Source of the DNA: Moraxellaceae bacterium
Lineage (GTDB): Bacteria; Pseudomonadota; Gammaproteobacteria; Pseudomonadales; Moraxellaceae
Length of the DNA: 10,645 bases
Direction: 5' to 3'
Assembly (NCBI GenBank): GCA_030146505.1
Contig: JASLCO010000392.1
Span: 1 to 10,645, forward strand
Shown here: in pieces, positions 1-6,435 of the stretch
Numbering within the stretch: position 1 is the stretch's first letter
Layout of the letters: each line of letters opens with the position of its first letter
Made by a program: the position numbers and the translations under genes
The notes under the pieces: generated by a model
The model's database searches: none
What the model was told of the DNA's origin: nothing
What the model saw: only the letters and a program-made list of their open reading frames with translations

Positions 1-1
1 C

Positions 2-1177
2 GGCGCCCAGAAGACGGACCTCAAACCGCTCGGACCTAGCGACGATCCGACCAAGCACATCCAGGCGAGCGACTGGGAGGAGCACCGCAACTACCTCGAC
101 GACATCAAGCAGGTGTTGCGCGGGACGGCGCCGTACACGAATCGGCTTGGCGCGGTCGCGGACGGCTCGACGATCACCGGCGCGGGGACGCAGGCGAGCC
201 CGTTCGTCGCCACGCTGCAGCCCAAGCCGGTAGTCGACGGCACCACCATCACAGGCGCCGGCACGAACGTGAGCCCGTTCGCCGCCAGGCAGCTGGTGTT
301 CGATGGCGTGACGATCAAGGGCGCCGGCACAAACGTCGCGCCCTACTACGCGGCGAGCGCTGCGCCTAGCGGAGATGCGTCGCTCAACTCGCTGAAGCTG
401 TTCCTCCCTACGGCGGTCGATCTGCCGAACGCCCAGCACGACAACTGGGATCCCGGTTGGGCGGCGCTCGGCAACACTACGAACGTGCCGCTGGGCAGCT
501 CGCGCGTCGGCGGCGCGACGCTCACTGGCATGGTCCCGCACCCGGCAGGGCGCGGAACGATCGTCACGCTGCAGAACAAGATGCCCGGCCCGCCGATCCG
601 GGTCGCGAACATGAGCCCGAGCTCGCTGCCGGCGAACAGGATCCTGTGCCCCAACGAGCAGGATCTGATCCTGCCGTCGGGCGGCGCCGCGATCTTGCAG
701 GTGATGGCCTTGAACGACGGCGTGCACGGCTACCGCACGCTCGGCGTCTCGACCAACACCTTCCAGCAGATGGACGCCCAGTTCGCGATGATGGGCCGCA
801 TGCTGATCGGCCCGGAGGACAGCAACTCGCCGTACTCCGTCATCAAGAAGGGCCAGATCACGGCGGCGCTCGCGAGCGGCCAGAACGACAACTGGCTCCC
901 GACCGACTACCTGACGGCGGGCCGCATCCGCGTCACGACCGGCGCTGGCTCCATCCTCACCGGAATGGGCGGCGACATCGACGGCATCAAGGTCGGCGAG
1001 GTCAAGGTCCTCCAGTTCTTCGGCGCGGCCACGCTCAAGCACCAGAATGCTGGCTCGGATCCCAACCGCCAGTTCTACCTCCCCAGCGGCGTGGACCTCG
1101 TCATGCCGCTCGGCGGCGGCCTCACAGTCCTCTACGACCAGCTCAAGAAGTGGTGGCCGATCGGAGTCTCGAAGTAG
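2..1177 (+). CDS. Fibre- or decoration-like phage structural protein, 5' end outside window
   Basis: The frame is open from base 2 to the TAG at 1175-1177 (391 codons seen), so the start lies upstream. An internal GTG at 113 has no good ribosome site, and the coherent, helix-like stretch ASDWEEHRNYLDDIKQVLRG precedes it, so I do not use it. Residues 54-117 hold three copies of a D-G-x-T-I-x-G-A-G-T-x-x-x-P-(F/Y) repeat, a pattern familiar from phage fibre and decoration proteins. The rest is two related domains, each opening with (H/N)DNW and later containing LTGM, an asparagine/proline turn and a DLxxPxGG strand. No enzyme motif is visible. Lying just before the tail terminator gene puts it in the head/neck part of the module, so a head fibre, capsid decoration or neck whisker is plausible. 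A tail fibre is the alternative. The structural class is fairly secure; the exact role is inference. Confidence 0.6.
   Translation, partial: GAQKTDLKPLGPSDDPTKHIQASDWEEHRNYLDDIKQVLRGTAPYTNRLGAVADGSTITGAGTQASPFVATLQPKPVVDGTTITGAGTNVSPFAARQLVFDGVTIKGAGTNVAPYYAASAAPSGDASLNSLKLFLPTAVDLPNAQHDNWDPGWAALGNTTNVPLGSSRVGGATLTGMVPHPAGRGTIVTLQNKMPGPPIRVANMSPSSLPANRILCPNEQDLILPSGGAAILQVMALNDGVHGYRTLGVSTNTFQQMDAQFAMMGRMLIGPEDSNSPYSVIKKGQITAALASGQNDNWLPTDYLTAGRIRVTTGAGSILTGMGGDIDGIKVGEVKVLQFFGAATLKHQNAGSDPNRQFYLPSGVDLVMPLGGGLTVLYDQLKKWWPIGVSK
161..352 (+). repeat. Three degenerate DGxTIxGAGT repeats within the fibre-like gene
   Basis: Copies start at 161, 236 and 302, with periods of 75 and 66 bases (25 and 22 residues). 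The translated cores are DGSTITGAGTQASPF, DGTTITGAGTNVSPF and DGVTIKGAGTNVAPY. Copies 2 and 3 are closest to each other (shared GAGTNV). The units sit between the N-terminal helix and the two large domains, as a shaft or spacer would. Confidence 0.8.
419..1174 (+). repeat. Internal domain duplication in the fibre-like protein
   Basis: Copy 1 runs roughly 419-742 and copy 2 roughly 869-1174. Both share, in the same order, a (H/N)DNW-x-P motif (437-448 and 884-895), then GS or a similar turn followed by LTGM, a strand ending near N or K/H, an N-R or NRQ turn, and a DL(I/V)(L/M)PxGG strand. Copy 2 ends with a W-W pair near the C-terminus. Protein-level similarity is visible by eye but DNA identity is low, so the duplication is old. 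Confidence 0.55.
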
Positions 1178-1741
1178 ATGGGCGCGCTGGCGACACCGCT
1201 AGCGATGCCGCTCGGGGCGCAGCCGCCGCTGCCGGTTGGCATCCCCAACGCGACGACCGCCGACGCGATCCGCGACCGCGCGCTCGACGTCATCGAGGCG
1301 ATCGTGCCGACTTACGCACTCGGGACTAAGACGAGGTTCCGCCGCTATCCCAACGAGGGCAAGGGCGACTTCGTCGATTGGTGTGAGGACAACCCGGAGA
1401 GCGCATTCCGGCGCTTCCAGGTCCGATTCGACGGCACGCGACAGACGCCGGCCGTGAGCAACACGGATCAGGAAGAGCGCGTCGTGCGGCTCACGACCAT
1501 CATCGCGTACCCGCACAACGCGCGCACCGGTGCGCTACAAGCGCTCGATCGCGACACCGCCATTGATCGTGACATGGACGTGCTCGATGGTGCGATTGGG
1601 CTGTACTCGCGCCCAAACTTCTCGCCCCCGTTCCCCGACGCGTGTTGGTTCGAAGGCGATGTCACGCGTGTCCCTGGCAACGCCGTCGACTTCCTCGTCA
1701 TCGTCGGACTGTTCTCGTTCCGTCGTCAGCGCCTCATCTAG
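1178..1741 (+). CDS. Probable tail terminator / tail completion protein
   Basis: This 187-residue protein begins with an ATG that directly follows the TAG of the previous gene, which suggests translational coupling; a GGAG lies at 1163-1166. It has an N-terminal helix with RDRALDVIEAIVP (residues about 31-43), then beta-rich sequence including RVVRLTTIIAYPH, a segment with DRDTAIDRDMDVLDGAI, and a hydrophobic final strand, NAVDFLVIVGLFSFRR. A helix plus beta sheet of this size, placed immediately before the major tail protein, fits the tail terminator (lambda gpU-type), which caps the tube and joins it to the head connector. The match is by position and general pattern, not by a diagnostic residue. 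A head-tail joining protein is the main alternative. Confidence 0.55.
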   Translation: MGALATPLAMPLGAQPPLPVGIPNATTADAIRDRALDVIEAIVPTYALGTKTRFRRYPNEGKGDFVDWCEDNPESAFRRFQVRFDGTRQTPAVSNTDQEERVVRLTTIIAYPHNARTGALQALDRDTAIDRDMDVLDGAIGLYSRPNFSPPFPDACWFEGDVTRVPGNAVDFLVIVGLFSFRRQRLI

Positions 1742-1750
1742 GAGTGGATC

Positions 1751-2983
1751 ATGTCGAATCCGAGCAACCTTGCAGCTGTCATCTACGAGGCCGAGTCTCC
1801 GACCGGGTTCGGCGAGGACGTCACCACGTTCGGCACCCTGCGGCTCCCCGTAATCGAGAGCGTCGACGTCTCGACGTTGAAGCACGAGAAGCACGACGCG
1901 CAGCGCGTGAACCAGTACCGCCAGGAAGGGACGCAGTGGATCCTCGGCGCGCAGGCGGGATCGACGTTCAAGACGAAGTTCTGGCTCACCGGCCACGGCT
2001 CCCCGACGTCGGGCGCAACCACGGTCACCGCGATCGAGACGCTGCTCGGCATCGTCATCGGTAACGTGATCGCGACGGCGTCCGCGGGCACCACGTTCAG
2101 CGGCGGCACCGCCACGGCGCCGACTACCACCGCCTCGGGCACGCTCGCGGCGGGCGGGCTGTTCCGCGCCGGCACGCTCGGCGACGGCCGCGGCAACGGC
2201 CAGTTCTATCCGGTCGGCACCCACGTTGCGACCGCGCTCACGCCGCTGGTCGCGCTCGACGGCGCACCGCTCAACGGCGACGTGCTGCACAGCGCGGTCA
2301 TCCTGTATCCGAACGAGTCGCCGACGGCGAGCGCGGTCACGTCGATCCGCATGCTCGTGCAGACGGCGAACCTTCGCTACGAGCTCCACGGTTGCGTCCC
2401 GACGGGCTTCGTGATCACCGGCGGCAACACTGGCGAGCGCCTCGCCATCGAGATCACCTGGGCCGTCGCATGGTGGCGTCACAGCACCGTGGCGTTCCCG
2501 AGCGCGGTGGCGACGGACTCGAGCTTGCCCTCGGTGAACGCGGCCGGCTCGTTCGTCGTCGGCGACGTCGGCGACGCGACGCGCAACAAGCGCTCGATTC
2601 GCAACTTCACGATCGAGTGGACGCTCGGCATGGAACTGCTCGTCGGCCCCGGCGGCGTGAACCCGTACCAGACCGTGATCGGCGCGCGCCGCACGACGGA
2701 CACGGTCAAGCTGACGTGGACCGAGGACGCCGACGCCACGACGCTCACGCCCGCGCTGCATGCGATGGCGGTCGGCACGACGTTCAAACACGTCTGCTAC
2801 ACGCTCTCGACGACGGCGGGCTCGGCGGTGGGCTTCTACTTCCCGCGGGTCTGCATCACCTCGGTCCCGACCCAGAAGGCGGACGGGAACATGAACCGCC
2901 TCCCCATCGAGGCGATGGCTTACACGGGCCCGACTTCGACCAACGACCTCACCCTGTCGTGCGCGCGCATCGCGCGCGCGTGA
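1751..2983 (+). CDS. Probable major tail (tube) protein
   Basis: This 410-residue protein starts with ATG, with GGAG at 1741-1744 six bases upstream. It is beta-rich and has no enzyme motif. An N-terminal region with a strand around FKTKFWLTGHG (residues 73-83) is followed by a Gly/Thr/Ala-rich stretch (about 107-137), a repetitive LGDGRGNGQFYPVG turn, and several long alternating strands such as RNFTIEWTLGMELLVGPGG and GFYFPRVCITSVP. It sits between the terminator and the chaperone pair, where siphophages encode the protein that polymerises into the tail tube. The length is above that of small tube proteins, which leaves room for a surface domain. The protein contains at least three cysteines. 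Identity rests on position and composition; another abundant structural protein is possible. Confidence 0.62.
   Translation: MSNPSNLAAVIYEAESPTGFGEDVTTFGTLRLPVIESVDVSTLKHEKHDAQRVNQYRQEGTQWILGAQAGSTFKTKFWLTGHGSPTSGATTVTAIETLLGIVIGNVIATASAGTTFSGGTATAPTTTASGTLAAGGLFRAGTLGDGRGNGQFYPVGTHVATALTPLVALDGAPLNGDVLHSAVILYPNESPTASAVTSIRMLVQTANLRYELHGCVPTGFVITGGNTGERLAIEITWAVAWWRHSTVAFPSAVATDSSLPSVNAAGSFVVGDVGDATRNKRSIRNFTIEWTLGMELLVGPGGVNPYQTVIGARRTTDTVKLTWTEDADATTLTPALHAMAVGTTFKHVCYTLSTTAGSAVGFYFPRVCITSVPTQKADGNMNRLPIEAMAYTGPTSTNDLTLSCARIARA
2958..2980 (+). other. Strong GC hairpin abutting the tube-gene stop codon
   Basis: Bases 2958-2967 can pair with 2971-2980 around a 3-base CAT loop: nine Watson-Crick pairs and one G-U at 2960/2978. 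The stem ends one base before the TGA at 2981-2983 and just before the AGG (2983-2985) of the next gene. There is no following T-run, so it is not a classical terminator. It might protect the 3' end of a processed tube mRNA or dampen downstream translation. It also simply encodes the last residues of the protein (ARIARA), so chance is possible in such GC-rich DNA. Confidence 0.4.
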
Positions 2984-2991
2984 GGTGAACC

Positions 2992-3684
2992 GTGCCGATC
3001 ACGCAGAAGGTCACCTTCCTCAACGACTTCGGCTCGGGCTCGCTCGAGCGTCGCACGCGCACGTCTGCGAGCGGCAAGTCGTCGGATCGGTGGAGCGTCA
3101 CGCTCGACGCCAAGCCGATCGGCATCGACCTCGACACCAAGCGGCTCGGCAAGGGGCCGGCCGAGGCCATCGCCGACCACCTGCGCACGCGCATCAGTGA
3201 GATCGGCATGGACGCGTCCGCGAGCACCCAGCTCAAGCGCAAGTACGCCGCGACCGCCGTCGCCGCGGGCAAGTCGTGGGCGACCAAGCGCTACGGCGGC
3301 GGGCGCATCGGCGCGATGCCTCCGAACCAGAGCTCGCGCATGTTCAACGACTCGGGTCGGTTCGTGCGCGGTCTCGTCGCGAACCCGACGCGCGACAACA
3401 ACTGGGTGATCAACGTCGCCGCGAACCGCCTGAACGCGACGATGCTCGGCGGCGAGAGCGCGCTCGTGTCGCTGGTCAACCGACTGCGCGCGTTCGTGCC
3501 CGAGTTCGGATCCGCGTCCGAGATCCTCACCGTGCCCGCAGTCCGTCAGGCGATCCAGGCCGCGGTCAAAGGCATCGTGATCAAGCCGCAACCCGGCCAG
3601 CCCACCGGCTCGTCGCGCTTCCGCGAGTTCACGAAGGAGCTGGTCAAGATCGCGATCCAGGAGATCGCAAAAGGAGACACGTAG
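2992..3684 (+). CDS. Phage protein of unknown function between tube and chaperone genes
   Basis: This 230-residue, basic protein starts with GTG; AGG at 2983-2985 gives a spacing of six bases. I do not recognise the family with certainty. The N-terminal 80 residues are polar and include a short helix (PAEAIADHLRTRI). The most conserved-looking part is residues 94-148, with KSWATKRYGGG, then MPPNQSSRMFNDSGRF (a loop followed by a 'DSGRF' helix start), then a strand with WVINVAANRL. The C-terminus is helical (LVKIAIQEIAKG). The order 'W-x-x-K...DSG(R/K)...strand with W' loosely recalls virion morphogenesis / HK97 gp10-like tail-completion proteins, but those are normally encoded before the tube gene. 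A neck or tail-completion role is a weak inference; no membrane segment or signal peptide is visible. Confidence 0.7.
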   Translation: MPITQKVTFLNDFGSGSLERRTRTSASGKSSDRWSVTLDAKPIGIDLDTKRLGKGPAEAIADHLRTRISEIGMDASASTQLKRKYAATAVAAGKSWATKRYGGGRIGAMPPNQSSRMFNDSGRFVRGLVANPTRDNNWVINVAANRLNATMLGGESALVSLVNRLRAFVPEFGSASEILTVPAVRQAIQAAVKGIVIKPQPGQPTGSSRFREFTKELVKIAIQEIAKGDT

Positions 3685-3687
3685 ACC

Positions 3688-4149
3688 ATGGCCATCTCGC
3701 TCGTCACCCGTCCGCCCAGCCTGCAGCGCACCTACGACGCGTTCTGGGCCGGCGACCCCGCGTTCGTGCAGGGGGACAGCAAGGAGCATCTCCGCAAGCT
3801 CGCGACCGCGCGCGAGACCGGTGACTGGTCCTCGCTGCTAATCGCCGGGCTCAGCCCGACGAAGTTCGTCATGCGGCACATCCCGCTCCAGATCAAGAAC
3901 CGCATCCTCGACCAGTTCAGCGCTGGCAAGATCGGCGGGCTCGAGTTCGACGATGTCCTCGTCCGCGTCGCCTGCATCGACGTCGTCGACCTCGGGGACT
4001 TCAAGTGGAAGTCAGCCAACGACGAGCGCTGGGGCCGCGTCGCGGCCCCCGAGCTGACGGACCTTCTCAGCGAGGTCGCGCCGGGCGCGGTCGGCGATCT
4101 TGCCGTGCAGGTCTACAACCGCATGATGGGGCTCTCGGGAAAGTCCTAG
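3688..4149 (+). CDS. Tail assembly chaperone, short (G-like) product
   Basis: This 153-residue protein starts at ATG 3688; AAGGAG at 3671-3676 is an acceptable, slightly distant ribosome site. It is mainly helical, with a 'SPTKFVMR' strand motif (56-63) followed by helices (a G-x-x-x-FDDVLVRVA segment, then PELTDLLSEVAPGAVGDLAVQVYNRMMGL). This resembles phage tail assembly chaperones that bind the tape measure protein and recruit tube subunits. The strongest support is context: it lies just upstream of the tape measure gene, and its last codons contain GGGAAAG in the correct phase (4137-4143), two codons before its TAG. Length is close to the lambda G protein (about 140 residues). Most ribosomes should finish here; a minority would shift to the longer product. 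Confidence 0.75.
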   Translation: MAISLVTRPPSLQRTYDAFWAGDPAFVQGDSKEHLRKLATARETGDWSSLLIAGLSPTKFVMRHIPLQIKNRILDQFSAGKIGGLEFDDVLVRVACIDVVDLGDFKWKSANDERWGRVAAPELTDLLSEVAPGAVGDLAVQVYNRMMGLSGKS

Positions 4150-4541
4150 AGGGACTCCGCATGTCGCCGTGGCTCGCCGAAGCCAAGCGGAGAAACCCGA
4201 AGGGGGCAAGTGCGTACGCGGACTGCGGCGCATGCATGCGCACGACGCCGCTCGATGCACGACGCGCGCTCGCGTGCGCGTACGAGCCGCCGGTCGAGGG
4301 CGCACGCGGCTACGAGCCGCCGGGTTACGACGGCGGGCCGCTCGTGACGTGCCCTGGCTACACGACCAAGCTTCCCGAGGTCATCGAGGCCCTGGAGGCG
4401 CGCTTCTTCCTGAACAAGAGCTCGCTCCATCTCATCGTGGACGGCGAGCTCACCGAGGCGATGCGCGACGCGCTCCTCGTGCTCGAGGGGGCCGAGGGTG
4501 ACGTGCTGCGCTGGTCGTTGGCGAACCCGGAGAAGAAGTAG
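3688..4541 (+). CDS. Tail assembly chaperone, long (GT-like) frameshift product
   Basis: A -1 slip on GGGAAAG (4137-4143) joins codons 3688-4143 to the frame starting at GTC 4143, which stays open to TAG 4539-4541. The predicted fusion has 152 + 132 = 284 residues, close to lambda GT (about 279). The junction reads ...LSGK|VLEGLRMSPW.... The added part carries four cysteines (CxxC, then two singles) and a C-terminal helical segment. In lambda-like tails the T part binds tube subunits while the G part coats the tape measure, and the G:GT ratio is set by frameshift efficiency. The next gene, two bases after this stop, is the tape measure, exactly as expected. The fusion is predicted from sequence only; expression of the same frame from ATG 4161 is an alternative or addition. 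Confidence 0.72.
4137..4143 (+). promoter_or_regulatory. Programmed -1 ribosomal frameshift slippery site GGGAAAG
   Basis: In the chaperone frame the heptamer reads G GGA AAG, a perfect X XXY YYZ pattern and the same heptamer that lambda uses for G/GT. The zero-frame stop TAG follows at 4147-4149 after a single codon, and the -1 frame is open for 132 further codons. A 5-bp stem (4142-4146 with 4152-4156) overlaps the heptamer and so is too close to be a normal downstream stimulator. The purine-rich GAGGGA at 4149-4154 lies downstream, not upstream, of the slip. Confidence 0.85.
4149..4154 (+). promoter_or_regulatory. Ribosome binding site for a possible independent start at 4161
   Basis: GAGGGA ends six bases before ATG 4161. 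It overlaps the chaperone stop codon (4147-4149), so terminating ribosomes could reinitiate here. It lies in the 3' arm of the small AGTCC/GGACT stem (4142-4156), which would partly hide it when folded. Confidence 0.5.
4161..4541 (+). CDS. Cys-containing chaperone C-terminal (T-like) segment, possible stand-alone protein
   Basis: From ATG 4161 this frame encodes 126 residues. I chose 4161 over the upstream ATG at 4005 because that earlier stretch is arginine/glycine-rich out-of-frame sequence inside the chaperone gene and has no ribosome site. Cysteines at 22, 25, 39 and 64 (C-x2-C-x13-C-x24-C) could bind a metal or form a knuckle. Two YEPP motifs (41-44 and 51-54) come from a 13-base direct repeat, TACGAGCCGCCGG, at 4281 and 4311. 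The second half is helical (LPEVIEALEARFF, LTEAMRDALLVLEG). The main expected product is the -1 fusion with the preceding gene; free translation from this start is also possible because of the GAGGGA site. I cannot tell from sequence which form dominates. Confidence 0.6.
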   Translation: MSPWLAEAKRRNPKGASAYADCGACMRTTPLDARRALACAYEPPVEGARGYEPPGYDGGPLVTCPGYTTKLPEVIEALEARFFLNKSSLHLIVDGELTEAMRDALLVLEGAEGDVLRWSLANPEKK

Positions 4542-4543
4542 CC

Positions 4544-6433
4544 ATGGCGATCTCGACTGACACCACCGTTCTGCGCATCGAGGGGAACACCGATGGTGCC
4601 GTCAGGGCCACCGACAACCTTTCGGCGGCGCAGAAGCGGCTCCAGCAGCAAGCGGAAGCGACCGGCGCGACCCTAGCCGGCGCTGCGGCCGAGGCCGCGA
4701 AGATGCCGGCGTCGTCGTCGATGCTTTCGAAGCTCGGCGACGGCATCAAGTCGCTCGGGTTCGACACGAAGACCTTCGCGGGTGGCCTGCGCGACATCGG
4801 CAAGGGGCTCACGTTCGACCTCATCCGCAAGGGGATGCAGGGGCTGAACGCCGACATCCAGGGCACGGCCGGGGCGGCACTCTCTGCGGCGGTCAACGGT
4901 GCGTCGATGGGCGCGGCGTTTGGCGGTCCACTCGGCAGCGCGATCGGCGCGGTCGCCGGCGGACTTGTCGGGCTCATCCGCGGCACCAACCAGCAGACCG
5001 AGGCAGAGAGGCACGCGGCCGAGGCAGCAGATAAGCACACCGAGGCGCTCAAGCGGCTCCGCATTGAGAGCGATCAGCATGCAAAGCGCCGGTCCCTGCG
5101 CGAGCAGGAGGAGCTTGCGGATCAGGCGTATTGGCAAGCGTATACCGTCGAGCAGAACCAACGCGACCAGAACGGCGGCGTATCAGGCCAAGGCGCGCGT
5201 GCGGACCTCGAACGCACAAGGCGTGCGCTGCAGGACGTGCAGGATGCGCGCGAGGCAAACAATCGCATCGACGGTGCGATTTGGCTCGAGGAGCAGAAGC
5301 GCTTCCGCGAGCGGGTGCGGGGCGAGCAGGACATTAAGGCGGCGCGCGATGCTGGCACGATCACCGTTGAGGACGCAGCCCGGAGGCTCAAGGAGCTCAA
5401 CAAGGTCGAGGTCGACAACCTCGATCTCGTCGGGCAGATGCGCCAGAAGCACGACGACACGGCGAAGGCTGTCGCGCGGCTGAACAAGGAGCTGCAGGCT
5501 GGGACGATCACCGGGAAGGAGTACTCCGACCTCCTTCGCTCCATCGACGACGACTATCGCCGTCGAGACGACGAGCGGAAGAAGCGCGAAGAGGACGCCA
5601 AGCGGCGGTGGCAGCAGCGCCGCGACGAGCTCAAGGCGCTCGCGAATGCGGAGGCCAAGCGGGGCACTGAGGAGCTCGAGCGCCGTCTCCAGGCCGAGCA
5701 GGATGCGAGCTTTGGCCCGGACTTCGGTCGTGACGAGTACGGTCAGAATTATCGCCTCGAGGGGCTCACCGCAGGCGCTCCCATGAGCGGAGTTTCCGTC
5801 CCGCGCCCGAGGGACGACTCGCAGTGGTCGAAGAAGCAGATCGACGACTACAACGCCAAGGACCGCAAGTCCGTGCTCGAGTCGATGTTCGGATCGATCG
5901 ACGAGATCAACGGCTACAAGACCGCCTTTGATGGCCTGACCGGCGCGGTCACCGCCGGCATGTCGGCATGGGTCTCGGGCAGCGAGAGCGCTGGCCAGGC
6001 GATCAGGAAGTTCCTCAGTAGCTATCTGGCAGGCATCGCCGCGACGATGGCGATCGATTCGCTCAAGGAAGGAGCAGCGGCGATCGCGTCGCTTGCCTGG
6101 CACGACTACAGCGGCGCGGCAGCACACGCGAAGGCCGCTGCAGCGTACGGCGCAGGTGCGGCAGCAGCCGCCGTCGCTGCTCGCGCGCTCGGTGGAGGGG
6201 CATCGACGCCGACGGGCAGCAATAGCGGCGGCGGATCAGGCGGCGGATCAGGCGGCGGCTCGTCGTCAGCGCCGCAACGCAGCGAACAGGACCAAGCCAT
6301 GGCCGCGCGTCAGACCAACGTCACCATCGTCACGGGCGAGGCGTTCAGCGACGAGAGCCCGCGCATGCGTCGGCTCAGGGCCGAGCAGATCTGGCAGCGC
6401 GCGAAGGGCACCACCGGCGTGGTGCAGGAGTAG
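4544..6433 (+). CDS. Tail tape measure protein
   Basis: At 629 residues this is the longest complete gene here. It starts at ATG 4544, two bases after the preceding stop, with GGAGA at 4529-4533. The layout is typical of tape measures. There is an N-terminal polar/helical part, then a Gly/Ala hydrophobic block (residues about 107-147, containing GAAFGGPLGSAIGAVAGGLVG) that could insert into or cross a membrane. A long charged, coiled-coil-like region (about 150-390) is rich in R, E, K, D and Q. A second Ala-rich hydrophobic segment (about 490-552) precedes three GGGS units (562-573) and a short basic tail. It sets tail length during assembly and may help DNA entry. At about 1.5 angstroms per residue it predicts a tail of roughly 90-95 nm. 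No peptidase or lysozyme motif is visible, unlike many longer tape measures. Position after the frameshifted chaperone strongly supports the call. Confidence 0.83.
   Translation: MAISTDTTVLRIEGNTDGAVRATDNLSAAQKRLQQQAEATGATLAGAAAEAAKMPASSSMLSKLGDGIKSLGFDTKTFAGGLRDIGKGLTFDLIRKGMQGLNADIQGTAGAALSAAVNGASMGAAFGGPLGSAIGAVAGGLVGLIRGTNQQTEAERHAAEAADKHTEALKRLRIESDQHAKRRSLREQEELADQAYWQAYTVEQNQRDQNGGVSGQGARADLERTRRALQDVQDAREANNRIDGAIWLEEQKRFRERVRGEQDIKAARDAGTITVEDAARRLKELNKVEVDNLDLVGQMRQKHDDTAKAVARLNKELQAGTITGKEYSDLLRSIDDDYRRRDDERKKREEDAKRRWQQRRDELKALANAEAKRGTEELERRLQAEQDASFGPDFGRDEYGQNYRLEGLTAGAPMSGVSVPRPRDDSQWSKKQIDDYNAKDRKSVLESMFGSIDEINGYKTAFDGLTGAVTAGMSAWVSGSESAGQAIRKFLSSYLAGIAATMAIDSLKEGAAAIASLAWHDYSGAAAHAKAAAAYGAGAAAAAVAARALGGGASTPTGSNSGGGSGGGSGGGSSSAPQRSEQDQAMAARQTNVTIVTGEAFSDESPRMRRLRAEQIWQRAKGTTGVVQE
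6227..6262 (+). repeat. Three tandem 12-base units encoding GGGS linker
   Basis: Two identical GGCGGCGGATCA units (6227-6238, 6239-6250) are followed by a third, diverged unit, GGCGGCGGCTCG (6251-6262), in frame in the tape measure gene. They encode a flexible (GGGS)x3 linker between the C-terminal hydrophobic segment and the basic tail. Such units can gain or lose copies by slippage without breaking the frame. Confidence 0.85.
6408..6425 (+). other. Seven-bp hairpin at the end of the tape measure gene
   Basis: GCACCAC (6408-6414) pairs perfectly with GTGGTGC (6419-6425) around a CGGC loop. It ends just before the GGAG (6427-6430) that serves the next ATG at 6436. No T-run follows. It may affect the next gene's translation or be coincidental in GC-rich coding DNA. 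Confidence 0.3.
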
Positions 6434-6435
6434 CC

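Noticed and set aside
457..1329. 290-codon + strand frame overlapping the fibre-like gene
   Set aside because: It is out of frame with the gene that shows repeats and domain structure, and its composition (Arg/Asp/His-rich, no hydrophobic core) is that of a shadow frame.
1535..2791. 418-codon open frame on the minus strand
   Set aside because: It is antisense to the terminator and tube genes, is extremely Arg/Ala/Asp-rich with no domain pattern, and reflects the strong third-position GC bias that removes stops from the opposite strand.
4005..4160. Upstream extension of the T-like frame to ATG 4005
   Set aside because: The stretch is Arg/Gly-rich out-of-frame sequence within the chaperone gene and has no ribosome site; entry by frameshift or from 4161 explains the open frame better.
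4228..4241. Perfect 14-base palindrome GCGCATGCATGCGC
   Set aside because: It lies inside coding sequence, away from any gene border; with this GC content and no second copy or neighbouring operator-like site, I treat it as chance.
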